A stretch of 64,000 nt of DNA, taken from Glycomyces buryatensis (GTDB taxonomy: Bacteria; Actinomycetota; Actinomycetes; Mycobacteriales; Micromonosporaceae). This document shows positions 7,923 through 16,450 of the stretch, in pieces. The stretch lies in the NCBI RefSeq assembly GCF_004912275.1, contig NZ_STGY01000001.1, forward strand, positions 62,001 through 126,000. Direction: 5' to 3'. Below the pieces are notes generated by a model. It had not been told where the DNA came from, did not search any database, and worked only from the letters and a program-made list of their open reading frames with translations. The first letter of the stretch is position 1; each line of letters starts with the position of its first letter. A program made the translations under genes and the position numbers.

Positions 7923-10900
7923 GTGCCCTTGGAGTTCGGGATCCTCGGTCCCCTGCAACTCACCCGGGAGAACGCGCCCGTACGCCTCCCCGGGAAGGTC
8001 CTGCCGCGCCTGGTGGCGGTGCTGCTGCTCGACGCCGGGCACGTGGTGGCGCGGTCCAGGCTGATCGACGCGATCTGGGACGAGGCCCCGCCCGCGTCCG
8101 CCGGACGCCAGGTCCAGAACACCGTCGCGGTCGCCCGCAGCCTGCTGACCGGCGGCGCCGAGATCGAGACCGTCGGCGAGGGCGGGTACCGGCTGCGGCT
8201 CCGTCCCGAGCAGCTGGACTCGCTGCGGTTCCAGCGGGCGGTGCGCATCGCGCGCGAGCAGGTCGCCGCGTTCGAACCCGAAGCGGCCCTGGCGAGTCTG
8301 CGCGAGGCCCTCGACCTGTGGCGGGGGCCGGCGCTGGCGGGGATGACCGGCCGGATCATCGAGGCGGGGGCGCTGCGCTGGGACGAGGAGCGGGCCGCCG
8401 CCGCGGAGGACCGGGCCGAGCTCGAACTCGACCTGGGCACCGGCGAACCGGTCGTCGCCGATCTGCGCGGCGTCCTGGAGCGCCACCCGTATCGGCAGCG
8501 GGCGGCCGAGCTGGTCATGACCGCGCTGCACCGCACCGGGCGCGTCCCCGAGGCCCTGGAGATCTACCGGGCCATGCACGCCCGGCTCGACGACGAGTTG
8601 GGCATCGAACCGGGGCAGCGGTTGCGCGAGCTGCACACCGCGATCCTGCGCGACGACCCGGCGCTGTCGGCCACGCCTGCGGCTCCGGCGGCGGCCCCGC
8701 GGCCTGCGAGCCTGCCCGCGCCCGCGCAGCTGCCGGCCGACAGCGTCCACTTCACCGGCCGCGCAGGGCAACTCGCGACCCTGGACGCGCTGCTCGGGCC
8801 GGGCCCGCAGGTGGCGGTCCTTTCGGGGATCGGCGGTTCGGGCAAGACCACCCTCGCGCTGCATTGGGCACACCGCTGGCGCGAACGGTTCCCCGACGGG
8901 CAGCTGTACGTGAACCTGCGCGGCTTCGACCGGGCCCCGCCGCTCTCGCCGCTGGACGCGCTCGCGGGGTTCCTGCGGGCGCTGGGCGTCCCCACCGAGG
9001 CCATACCGTCCGATGTGGATGAGGCGGCGGCGCTGCTGCGCTCCCGCCTGGCCGACACGCAGACGCTGCTCATCCTCGACAATGCCAAGAACGCGGCCCA
9101 GGTCAAGCCGCTGCTGCCGGCCACGGCCGGGTGCGCGGCCGTGGTCACCAGCCGCTCCCGGCTGCCCGAACTGGCCGCCCTCCACGACGCCCTCCAGATC
9201 ACCGTCGCCTCCCTCGACCTGGCCGACTCGGTCGAACTGCTCGAACACCTCCTCGGCACCGATCGCCTGGAGGCCGAACCGGAGGCGGCCCTCAACCTGG
9301 CCGAGCTGTGCGCGGGACTGCCGCTGGCGCTGCGCATCGTCGGCACCAACCTCGCCTCGCAGGAGGGCACCACCCTCGCCGAGGCAGCCGCCGAACTGTC
9401 CGAACACGACCGGCTCGACCACCTCGCCGTCGAGGGCGACCCCACCACCACCGTCGCCGCCGCGTTCGACCTGTCGTTCCAGAGCCTCGAACCGGAGGAG
9501 GTGCTGCTGTACCTCAACCTGGCGTTCCTGCCCGGCACCGACTTCTCCCTGGCTCTGGCCGTCGCCCTCACCAAGTGGGAACCGGCTGCGGCCGAACGCA
9601 TCCTGGACCAGCTCGTGGCCTCCCACCGCGTCGAGGAGTACCGGCCCGGCCGCTACCGCTTCCACGACCTGGTGCGCGAATACGCCCGCCGCAAGACCGA
9701 GGAGGCCTTCGACGCCGCCGCCCTCCAACGCCTCCGCGAGCAGGTCGTGGAGTGGTACGCCAAGGGCACCAGTCCGCTCCCGGTCGACGAGTACCGCAAT
9801 ATCGTCGCCACGTTCCTCGAATGGAACGGCCACCCCACCGTCTCGCGCCTGCTCACCCGCCTCATCGCCTTCGCCGACGCCGGATACCGCGAGGACGCCG
9901 GCCACCGGGGCGTGCCCGCCGACGCCGTCTACGAACTGCCCGAACTCGCCCAGGTCGCCGAGCGGGGCATCGCCACCGGAGTGCGATCCGACGAACCCAT
10001 GGACGCCGTGCGCGCCTTCGCCTTGGCCGACGCCGTCGCCTTCGCCTCCGGCGACCTGCCCGCCTCCCTCGGCTACGCCCAGAAGACCCTCGAAGTGCTC
10101 TCGCGGACCCCGCACGGCGACCGGACCGGCAAGGCCCGCAACGACCTCGCCACCACCCTCACCCAGCTCGGCCGCTACCGGGAGGCCGTCTCGATCCTCC
10201 GCGAGGCCGTCGGCGCCGCCGAACGCTCCGGCAACCGCATCGTCCAGGTCGAGGTCCTGACCTCGCTCGGAACGGTGCTGCGGCGCATGGGCATCTTCGC
10301 CGAATCCGAGACGCTCCTGCTGCGCGCCGCCGAACTCGACGCCGCGGGCGAGGCCGGCGGCGGCACCGGACCCAAATCCGCCTACCCGCTGCTGTCGCTC
10401 GCCGAGCTCTATGTCGACACCGGCCGCGTCACCGCCGCCGAAGAGCTGTGCCAGACCATCGCCGACATGCTCCACGACCACCCCTCCAAGTACTACCGGG
10501 CGCGCCTGTACTTCCGTCAGTCGGCCGTTCACCGCGCCGACGAGGACTTCGTGCGCGCCGAGGCCGCCCTCCTGCGCGGCCTCGAACTCGTCCAGGAGGT
10601 CAACTCCTGGCGCCACCAGCTCGTCTACACCTACTGGCTGGCCGAGCTGTACGTCGACACCGGCCTCCTCGACCGCGCCCGCGAAGCCCTCGAAGCGGTC
10701 GCCGGGCTCGAGCGCTACCAGACCTCCGAGACCCTCGCCGTGCGCGCCAGGGTGCTGTGCAAACTCCACGCACGGCTCGGCGACCCCGCCCGCGCGATCC
10801 GCCTCGGGCACCAGGCCGCCGACGTCTTCGCCGCCATGCCCGACCCGCTGCGCCAGGCCCGCAGCCTGCTGGCGCTGGCCGACGCCTACGCCGCCGCGGG

Positions 10901-10997
10901 CCGGGGCGCCGAGTCCGCCTCGTCCCTCGGCCAGGCGCACGGACTGTTCTCCCGCTTGGGCATCGAACCGCCGCGCCCGTCAGGTTCAGTCGTCTGA
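7923..10997 (+). CDS. AfsR/SARP family transcriptional regulator with NB-ARC and TPR domains
   Basis: 1024 residues with a GTG start. Domains in order: an OmpR-like winged helix (about 1-95), the bacterial transcriptional activation domain (about 100-245), an NB-ARC STAND ATPase beginning with the Walker A motif GIGGSGKTT near residue 305, and a C-terminal superhelix of TPR-type repeats (about 590-1010). This is the architecture of AfsR, a global activator of antibiotic genes that binds direct repeats near -35 boxes. No biosynthetic cluster lies beside it, so its targets are not evident. It may act on distant genes. The next gene downstream is another small regulator 119 bases away. Confidence 0.93.
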   Translation: MPLEFGILGPLQLTRENAPVRLPGKVLPRLVAVLLLDAGHVVARSRLIDAIWDEAPPASAGRQVQNTVAVARSLLTGGAEIETVGEGGYRLRLRPEQLDSLRFQRAVRIAREQVAAFEPEAALASLREALDLWRGPALAGMTGRIIEAGALRWDEERAAAAEDRAELELDLGTGEPVVADLRGVLERHPYRQRAAELVMTALHRTGRVPEALEIYRAMHARLDDELGIEPGQRLRELHTAILRDDPALSATPAAPAAAPRPASLPAPAQLPADSVHFTGRAGQLATLDALLGPGPQVAVLSGIGGSGKTTLALHWAHRWRERFPDGQLYVNLRGFDRAPPLSPLDALAGFLRALGVPTEAIPSDVDEAAALLRSRLADTQTLLILDNAKNAAQVKPLLPATAGCAAVVTSRSRLPELAALHDALQITVASLDLADSVELLEHLLGTDRLEAEPEAALNLAELCAGLPLALRIVGTNLASQEGTTLAEAAAELSEHDRLDHLAVEGDPTTTVAAAFDLSFQSLEPEEVLLYLNLAFLPGTDFSLALAVALTKWEPAAAERILDQLVASHRVEEYRPGRYRFHDLVREYARRKTEEAFDAAALQRLREQVVEWYAKGTSPLPVDEYRNIVATFLEWNGHPTVSRLLTRLIAFADAGYREDAGHRGVPADAVYELPELAQVAERGIATGVRSDEPMDAVRAFALADAVAFASGDLPASLGYAQKTLEVLSRTPHGDRTGKARNDLATTLTQLGRYREAVSILREAVGAAERSGNRIVQVEVLTSLGTVLRRMGIFAESETLLLRAAELDAAGEAGGGTGPKSAYPLLSLAELYVDTGRVTAAEELCQTIADMLHDHPSKYYRARLYFRQSAVHRADEDFVRAEAALLRGLELVQEVNSWRHQLVYTYWLAELYVDTGLLDRAREALEAVAGLERYQTSETLAVRARVLCKLHARLGDPARAIRLGHQAADVFAAMPDPLRQARSLLALADAYAAAGRGAESASSLGQAHGLFSRLGIEPPRPSGSVV

Positions 10998-11115
10998 CCC
11001 GGGGCATTCAGCAGGGGATCACCAGATCGGGATGCCCGCGGGGGGATTTCCTACCGAGAATCCCGTAGTCGCGTTGACCTTCCGTAATGTCGCACCTACC
11101 CGTCATCATGAATCG

Positions 11116-11946
11116 ATGGCGAATGAAAAGTTCTTGCAGCGCGAACTCGCCCGGACTCTCATCAAATACCGAGAGTTGAAGGGCCTCAGCAAAGACGAGG
11201 CGATCTGGTTCCTCGGCACCTCGAAGGACATCCTCAACAGCTACGAGAGCGGCAAGCTCCAATTCGTGGAGCCCGCGATCATTGCGAGCTGGCTCGCCGA
11301 TTACGGTGCGCCGCAGGCGGTCGTCGACGACGCGAAGGCCAAGGCGAAGTGGATTCGCCAAGGAAACCCGTCCAACTGGCAGGAGTCGGCGCCGGAAGGC
11401 TTCGCGCAGTTCACGGAGATCGAGCTGCTGGCCGCGACCATCGACATCTACGAGGCCGCCTACGTGACCGGCATCCTCCAGACCTTCGCCTACGCCGCAG
11501 CGGTGCTGGCGACCAACCCGAACCTCACCGACGAGCAGCGCCGGACCGCTCTCAGCTTCCGAATGCAGCGTCAGGTAGCGGTGTTCGAGCGGCCCGGCGG
11601 ACCGCCGCGAATGCGGGTCATCCTCCCCGAAGACGCGCTCACGATCTTCAAGGGAACCGAGATCTACGACGAACAGCTCGCGCACCTCACGAAGCTGAAC
11701 CGACTCGCCCAGGTCGAGATCTTCATCGTGCCCAGTGGCCAGATCCATGCTTCGCGCGGAAGGTCATACGAGATCATGGCCTTCGTGGACGAGAAGGACC
11801 CCGAGGTGGTCTACCAGGAGGACATCTTCGGAGGGCGCTACGAGGCCAAACAGGGGAGGGTCGTCCAGTGTCGTAAGCTTTTCTCTGCCACACTCCCGGT
11901 GGTTCTCAGGTACGAAGAGTGGAGAGCATCAGATGCTGACCAGTGA
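11116..11946 (+). CDS. helix-turn-helix DUF5753 regulator (WhiJ-like)
   Basis: 276 residues from the ATG at 11116. An Xre-type helix-turn-helix occupies about residues 8-65 (LARTLIKYRELKGLSKDEA and SYESGKLQF). The rest is the DUF5753 ligand-like domain, recognised by YVTGILQTFAYA near residue 115 and the C-terminal RYEAKQGRVVQ region. In streptomycetes such proteins pair with small DUF397 proteins (the WhiJ and AbaA-like systems) and affect sporulation and antibiotic production. Here the DUF397 gene starts inside its last codons, overlapping by 14 bases, so the two are translated together. Confidence 0.9.
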   Translation: MANEKFLQRELARTLIKYRELKGLSKDEAIWFLGTSKDILNSYESGKLQFVEPAIIASWLADYGAPQAVVDDAKAKAKWIRQGNPSNWQESAPEGFAQFTEIELLAATIDIYEAAYVTGILQTFAYAAAVLATNPNLTDEQRRTALSFRMQRQVAVFERPGGPPRMRVILPEDALTIFKGTEIYDEQLAHLTKLNRLAQVEIFIVPSGQIHASRGRSYEIMAFVDEKDPEVVYQEDIFGGRYEAKQGRVVQCRKLFSATLPVVLRYEEWRASDADQ

Positions 11947-12319
11947 GTGGAAGAAGTCCTCCCGCAGCGGCAACGAGGGCGGCAACTGTGTCGAGGCGCG
12001 GTTCCTCTCAAGTGAGTGGAAGAAGTCCTCCCGCAGCGGCAACGAGGGCGGCAACTGTGTCGAGGCGCGGTTCCTCTCAAGTGAGTGGAAGAAGTCCTCC
12101 CGCAGCGGCAACGAGGGCGGCAACTGTGTCGAGGCGCGGTTCCTCTCAAGTGAGTGGAAGAAGTCCTCCCGCAGCGGCAACGAGGGCGGCCAGTGTGTCG
12201 AGGCGCGGGCGCTCGACAACGTGGTCCAGGTCCGGGACACGAAGCTCGGGAACGCCTCGCCGATCCTCGACGCCTCCCCCGCCGACTGGCGCAGCTTCCT
12301 CTCCGCCGCCGCGAAGTAG
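11933..12319 (+). CDS. DUF397 protein with fourfold tandem repeat of its N-terminal motif
   Basis: 128 residues from the ATG at 11933, about twice the usual DUF397 length of 60-70. The family core W-KSSRSGNEGGNCVEAR, normally present once, occurs four times with a 23-residue period. A single normal C-terminal half follows (VVQVRDTKLG, then SPADWRSFLSAA). The first three units are identical in DNA. The protein probably partners the DUF5753 regulator encoded just upstream. Whether the extra motifs are functional or a recent replication slip is not known. If the extra 207 bases were removed, a normal 59-residue DUF397 protein would remain. Confidence 0.9.
   Translation: MLTSEWKKSSRSGNEGGNCVEARFLSSEWKKSSRSGNEGGNCVEARFLSSEWKKSSRSGNEGGNCVEARFLSSEWKKSSRSGNEGGQCVEARALDNVVQVRDTKLGNASPILDASPADWRSFLSAAAK
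11942..12207 (+). repeat. 69-bp tandem repeat, four units, inside the DUF397 gene
   Basis: Units start at 11942, 12011, 12080 and 12149. Units 1-3 are identical over all 69 bases. Unit 4 matches for its first 42 bases, then changes AAC to CAG and diverges after about 58 bases. The period is a multiple of three, so the frame is kept. Confidence 0.97.
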
Positions 12320-12351
12320 CGACCTTCCATAACCTTCGGCGACCAACGCCG

Positions 12352-12380
12352 AAATGCCCCGGCCTGCGGCCGGGGCATTT
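12352..12380. terminator. bidirectional terminator between DUF397 and MFS genes
   Basis: A perfect 13-bp stem, AAATGCCCCGGCC at 12352-12364 against GGCCGGGGCATTT at 12368-12380, with loop TGC. It lies between two convergent genes and has A and T ends suited to both directions. Confidence 0.9.
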
Positions 12381-12392
12381 CCGTGCGCTGCA

Positions 12393-13577
12393 TCAGTGGG
12401 CTAGGACCAATTCACGGGGCGCCTCGACCGGGGCCTCGCGGACCGCCTTCGCCAACGAGAAGGACAGGACCAGACCGGCCAGCGCCAAAGCGGCGCCGAT
12501 CAGCATCGGCGCGGTCAGGCCGAAGCCGGCACCGAGGACGAGGCCGCCGAGCCAAGCGCCGTTCGCGTTGGCCAGGTTGAACGCCGAGTGGTGCAGCGAG
12601 GAGGCCAGCGACGGCGCGTCCTGGGCGCTGTCGAGCAGCATCCGGGCCAGGATCGGGCTGACCGCCGAGGACGCGAACGCCATCGCGAACACGCACAGCA
12701 CCGCCATGACCGGCGACGCCACCGTGAAGTACATGACCAGCAAGATCACCGCGATGGCCGCGAAGCAGGTGTACATACCGGAGACGGGGCGGCGGTCGGC
12801 GAGCTGGCCGCCCGCGCCGTTGCCCGCAGTCAGGCCGACGCCGAAGGCCACCAGGGCAATCGCGACACCGGCGGAGCCGAACCCGGTCACGCCCTCCAGC
12901 AGCGGCGTCAGGTAGGTGTAGCAGGCGAACATGCCGCCGAAGCCGACCATGCCGGTGACGAGGGTGAGGACGACCCGCTTGCTGTTGAGCGCCCGGACCT
13001 CCGCGGCCGGGTTCGACTGCGGGATCGCGCCGCGGGTGTCGGGGACGGTGGCCGCGACGGCGAGCATGGTGATCACGCCGATCACGGCGATGGCGACGAA
13101 CACCAGGCGCCAGCTGACCTGGTCGACCACGAAGGCGCTCAACGGGACCCCGACGACGGTGGCGACCGTGAGACCGAAGAACACGGTCGCGACCGCGCGG
13201 GCGCGCCGTTCGAACGGGACGAGGCTAGAACCGACCACCGCGGCGACCCCGAAATAGGCGCCGTGGGGGAGCCCGGCGATGAACCGGGAGGCCAGCAGCA
13301 CCTCGAAGTTCGGGGCGAGGGCGGTGGCCAGGTTCGCGGCCGCGAAGAAGGCCATGAAGCCGATCAGGAGCGGCTTGCGGGGGATCTTCGTGGTGGCGAG
13401 AGTGAGCAGCGGCGCGCCGACGACGACACCGACGGCGTAGAAGGTCACCAGGTGCCCGGCGGACTCCAGCGACACGCGTTCGGAGGCGGCGATGGTGGGG
13501 AGGATGCCCATGACGACGAATTCGGCCGTCCCGATGGCGAAGGCGCCGATGGACATGGCGAACAAAGGCAGACGCAT
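12393..13577 (-). CDS. MFS transporter, DHA1 drug-efflux type
   Basis: 394 residues with 12 hydrophobic segments, the normal MFS size. The N-terminus FAIGTAEFVVMGILP and the loop GAPLLTLATTKIPRK match the AraJ/YdhP/Cmx branch of the DHA1 group, proton-driven exporters of drugs or sugars. The substrate is unknown. It is encoded alone on the minus strand with a strong shared terminator just after its stop codon. No regulator lies adjacent. Confidence 0.88.
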   Translation of the reverse strand: MRLPLFAMSIGAFAIGTAEFVVMGILPTIAASERVSLESAGHLVTFYAVGVVVGAPLLTLATTKIPRKPLLIGFMAFFAAANLATALAPNFEVLLASRFIAGLPHGAYFGVAAVVGSSLVPFERRARAVATVFFGLTVATVVGVPLSAFVVDQVSWRLVFVAIAVIGVITMLAVAATVPDTRGAIPQSNPAAEVRALNSKRVVLTLVTGMVGFGGMFACYTYLTPLLEGVTGFGSAGVAIALVAFGVGLTAGNGAGGQLADRRPVSGMYTCFAAIAVILLVMYFTVASPVMAVLCVFAMAFASSAVSPILARMLLDSAQDAPSLASSLHHSAFNLANANGAWLGGLVLGAGFGLTAPMLIGAALALAGLVLSFSLAKAVREAPVEAPRELVLAH

Positions 13578-13764
13578 AGCGACTCCAGGTCCAGATGAAG
13601 GTGCGAGGTGAGAACTGTGAGGCTGTCACCGGCAGCTTCATTGCCCGGCCGGTCGCTATTTCCAAGGCGGGGCCGTTCATGCGCCCGCAGGTTCAAGGGT
13701 ACGAACCAACCCGGCCCGATCGGAAGTCGATTCCGTGAAATCCTGAGGTGATGTCTGTCGCGCG

Positions 13765-13959
13765 TTAGTTAACGCTGTGTGACCGCGTGATCGGCGCGTC
13801 GCCGAGCCGTTCGGAGAACAGCTCGGCACAGGCGGGAGCGCACGGGGCGCGGGCGGCGTCCAGGTCCTCGCGCAGTGCCGACATCGCATGGGCGGTAGAC
13901 GAAGCCGGTTCGGGCACGTAGATGATGAGCCGCAGTCCCTCTCCGGTCACCTCCAGCAC
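13765..13959 (-). CDS. possible small protein of unknown function
   Basis: An unrecognised open frame of 64 codons from a GTG at 13959 (another GTG at 13950) to the TAA at 13765. It has high GC at third codon positions like true genes here and a plausible mix of residues (GLRLIIYVPEP, then two Cys in APCAPACAELF). No family was recognised and the ribosome site is weak. A hairpin lies 30 bases upstream. The remainder of the 496-base gap between the MFS and GNAT genes shows nothing else. Confidence 0.35.
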   Translation of the reverse strand: MLEVTGEGLRLIIYVPEPASSTAHAMSALREDLDAARAPCAPACAELFSERLGDAPITRSHSVN

Positions 13960-13991
13960 CTGGCAGGCGAAACCGCGACCGACCTCAAAGA

Positions 13992-14019
13992 GACGGCCCC
14001 GCCGATCGGCGGGGCCGTC
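13992..14019. terminator. GC-rich hairpin upstream of the possible small gene
   Basis: A perfect 12-bp stem, GACGGCCCCGCC at 13992-14003 against GGCGGGGCCGTC at 14008-14019, loop GATC. On the minus strand it is followed by TCTTT, so it could be a leader attenuator or terminator in that direction. Confidence 0.5.
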
Positions 14020-14073
14020 CTCTCTGGTGGAAACCGTCTTGTCCCGCAACGAGAAGGTCCCTATGCTCCGGTC

Positions 14074-14541
14074 ATGACCGAGCCCATTATCGCCGCGGCC
14101 GAGGCCGGGGACGCCGGCGAGCTCTTGACACTGCAACGGGCCGCCTACGTGAGCGAGGCGCAGATCTACGGCGACCCGCTCCTGCCGCCGCTGGTCGAGA
14201 CCATCGCCGCGCTCGACGCCGAAATCGCCGCGGGCGGCGTGCTGAAGGCGGTGCTCGGCAACCGGATCGTGGGGACCGGCCGGGCCCGCCTGGAAGGCGA
14301 CACCTGGCACCTGGGCCGCATCGCGGTCGCCCCGGACATGCAGGGCCGGGGCATCGGCACGCTCATCCTCACCGCCCTCGAGGCCCGCGCGCCGGAAGCG
14401 GCGGCGCACTGCGCGCTCTTCACGGGCTTCAAGAGCGAGGCGAACCTGCGCCTGTACGAACGCAACGGCTACCAGGAGACCCACCGCGGCCCGGGCCGTC
14501 CCGGCGTGGAACTCGTCCACCTCGCAAAGCCCGCCGCCTGA
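14074..14541 (+). CDS. GNAT family N-acetyltransferase
   Basis: 155 residues, one complete GNAT domain. The acetyl-CoA pyrophosphate loop is visible as MQGRGIGTLIL around residues 90-100, preceded by the WHLGRIAVAPD strand and followed by the NLRLYERNGYQE motif typical of the C-terminal helix and strand. The acceptor substrate cannot be predicted. It is a single gene, convergent with tRNA-Met, with a hairpin between them. Confidence 0.88.
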   Translation: MTEPIIAAAEAGDAGELLTLQRAAYVSEAQIYGDPLLPPLVETIAALDAEIAAGGVLKAVLGNRIVGTGRARLEGDTWHLGRIAVAPDMQGRGIGTLILTALEARAPEAAAHCALFTGFKSEANLRLYERNGYQETHRGPGRPGVELVHLAKPAA

Positions 14542-14569
14542 TCCGAACGCCCCGACGGGGACGGCAAAA

Positions 14570-14592
14570 GAGGCCCTGCGTCGCAGGGCCTC
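14570..14592 (-). terminator. terminator of tRNA-Met
   Basis: A perfect 10-bp stem, GAGGCCCTGC at 14570-14579 against GCAGGGCCTC at 14583-14592. In the minus direction the hairpin is followed by TTTT, so it is a standard intrinsic terminator for the tRNA. It may also stop GNAT transcripts from the other side. Confidence 0.8.
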
Positions 14593-14597
14593 GGCAG

Positions 14598-14671
14598 TAG
14601 GGTGGGCGGGACTTGAACCCGCGACCAATCGATTATGAGTCGACGGCTCTAACCAGCTGAGCTACCACCCC
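14598..14671 (-). tRNA. tRNA-Met (CAT), elongator type
   Basis: Read on the minus strand, a 74-base cloverleaf: acceptor GGGGTGG with CCACCCT (one G-T pair), D arm GCTC-GAGC, anticodon stem GTCGA/TCGAT around loop CTCATAA, and T arm GCGGG-TTCAAGT-CCCGC. The anticodon CAT and the A at the end of the loop match elongator Met tRNAs. The acceptor starts with a G-T pair rather than the C-A mismatch of initiators. CCA is not encoded. Confidence 0.92.
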
Positions 14672-15051
14672 AGGCGGGCAATATCCTCTCACACCCGTTA
14701 CCTCGCCGGTGTTCTTAGGGGCGCGGGACGCCCCGCGAAGCCGGGCCCGGGGTCGCGGCGCACCCCTGCGACCGGCCGACCCTCGGGCGCGCGGCCGGGG
14801 CGGGCGAGACGGGCGGGGCAGGTCGTTCAGAAGTCGTGACACCGTAGGTATCGGGCTGAAACACGACGATGAGATGGCGCAAGCGATTTTCCCGTCATCT
14901 CCCATAACATCTGAGCCACATTCGCATCGGTTTAGTAACGACGCCAGCATCAGTGGTCGACGCCTCCATAAGATCCGAATCACTCACCCAGTTCCGTGTT
15001 TCTCGAACGTTGCACGGACCACTTCGATGCCCGAACCTCCGAGGGGGCCCC
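14672..15051. other. intergenic region between tRNA-Met and livH
   Basis: 380 bases with no supported gene. The first half is extremely GC-rich and holds a small hairpin, GGGGCG with CGCCCC, at 14718-14734. The second half, from about 14830, is less GC-rich and most likely holds the promoter of the ABC importer operon and of the tRNA. No specific operator could be recognised. Confidence 0.5.
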
Positions 15052-16437
15052 TTGAGACGAGCAGTACTGATGTTGTCGACCGCCTTGGTCGGCCTGATCG
15101 CCGTATTGGGGGTGAGTGGCAGCGCCCAGGCGCAGGCGGACCTCGGTGTCCACGGCACCCTCGAAAACCAGCAGGACGAACCGATCGCCGGCGCCGAGAT
15201 CACCGTGACCGACGCATCGGGCAGCGAGATCGCCACCGCCACCAGCGGCGAGGACGGGACCTGGCAGGTCCCGCTCGAGGCCGAGGGCACGTACACCGTC
15301 ACGCTCGACGAGTCCACCCTCCCCGACGGCCTGCTGGTGCGCAACGGCCGCCCGCAGCTCGAAGTCGAGGTCGTCGACTCCGACCGAACCGTCCTGTTCC
15401 CCCTGGACACCCAACTCGCCCCCGGCGTCACACCCCAAGACCCCGCCGAGGACCCGACCGGCACCACCGAGGAACCGGCCGAGGAAGCCACCCCGGACAC
15501 GGAGGCCGACGCGGACGCCGAAGCCGACGCGGCCCCCGAACTCGAAGGCGAAGGCGGCGCCACCCGCGCCGTCAGCCTCCTCTTCTCGGGCCTGCACTTC
15601 GGGCTCATGATCGCCCTCGCCGCCGTCGGCCTCTCCATGGTCTTCGGCACCACCGGCCTCACCAACTTCGCCCACGGCGACCTCGTCACCTTCGGCGGCG
15701 TCATGGCGCTGCTGGTCAACGTCATCATCGGCCTCCCCGTCTGGGCAGCCGTCATCGGCGCCGTCGTCGCCGGGGCGCTGTTCGGCTGGATCCAGGACTG
15801 GGGACTGTGGGGCCCCTTGCGCCGCAAAGGCACCGGCCTGATCACGATGATGATCATCTCCATCGGCGTGGCCATGCTCATCCGCTTCGCCACCCTCTTC
15901 TTCGTCGGCGGCGAGCGGCGCCTCTACACCCAGTACGTCGGCCAGGACCCCTGGGACTTCGGCTGGCTCGTCATCACGCCCAAGGAGGTCTACACCGGCC
16001 TGTTCGCCCTCGCCGTGTGCATCGCCGTCGGACTGGGCCTGGTCTACACCAGGCTCGGCAAGGCGACCCGCGCCGTGGCCGACAACCCGTCCCTGGCCGA
16101 ATCCACCGGCATCGACGTCAACCAGGTGATCCGCCTGGTGTGGACCATCGGCGGCGCGCTCGCCGCCCTCTCCGGGGTGTTCCTGTCCATCAACGACGGC
16201 GTCAAGTTCGACATGGGCCAGCACCTGCTGCTGCTGGTGTTCGCCTCGGTCGTCCTCGGCGGGCTCGGCACCGCCTTCGGCGCCTTCGTCGGCTCGATCA
16301 TCATCGGGGTCTTCGTCCAGATGTCGACCCTGGTGATCTCGCCCGAACTCAAGTACGTCGGCGCGCTGGCCGTGCTCATCGTCATCATGCTCACCCGGCC
16401 ACAGGGCATCCTGGGCCGCCGAGAGCGGATCGGATAG
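15052..16437 (+). CDS. LivH-type branched-chain amino acid ABC permease with secreted N-terminal domain
   Basis: 461 residues from the TTG at 15052, chosen because GAGGGGG lies 4 bases upstream and a clean signal peptide follows (hydrophobic run to about residue 22, then GSAQAQA). Residues about 30-125 form an Ig-like/CNA-B-type beta domain (GTLENQQDEPIAGAEITVTD), followed by an acidic Thr/Glu/Asp/Ala linker of about 50 residues. Residues about 175-460 are a complete LivH permease with SMVFGTTGLTNFAHGD and GGLGTAFGAFVGS. Ordinary LivH lacks the first 170 residues. It is the first gene of an operon with livM, livG and livF. The substrate could be branched-chain amino acids, amides or urea. Confidence 0.88.
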   Translation: MRRAVLMLSTALVGLIAVLGVSGSAQAQADLGVHGTLENQQDEPIAGAEITVTDASGSEIATATSGEDGTWQVPLEAEGTYTVTLDESTLPDGLLVRNGRPQLEVEVVDSDRTVLFPLDTQLAPGVTPQDPAEDPTGTTEEPAEEATPDTEADADAEADAAPELEGEGGATRAVSLLFSGLHFGLMIALAAVGLSMVFGTTGLTNFAHGDLVTFGGVMALLVNVIIGLPVWAAVIGAVVAGALFGWIQDWGLWGPLRRKGTGLITMMIISIGVAMLIRFATLFFVGGERRLYTQYVGQDPWDFGWLVITPKEVYTGLFALAVCIAVGLGLVYTRLGKATRAVADNPSLAESTGIDVNQVIRLVWTIGGALAALSGVFLSINDGVKFDMGQHLLLLVFASVVLGGLGTAFGAFVGSIIIGVFVQMSTLVISPELKYVGALAVLIVIMLTRPQGILGRRERIG

Positions 16438-16450
16438 GGGTGAACACGTA

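Noticed and set aside
7902-10940. A minus-strand open frame of over 1000 codons opposite the AfsR-type gene
   Set aside because: It is a mirror frame caused by high GC. The + strand frame has clear SARP, NB-ARC and TPR domains, while the mirror protein is low-complexity Gly/Val/Gln/Arg.
11942-12207. CRISPR-like array
   Set aside because: Repeats are contiguous, in frame and encode a DUF397 motif; there are no unique spacers.
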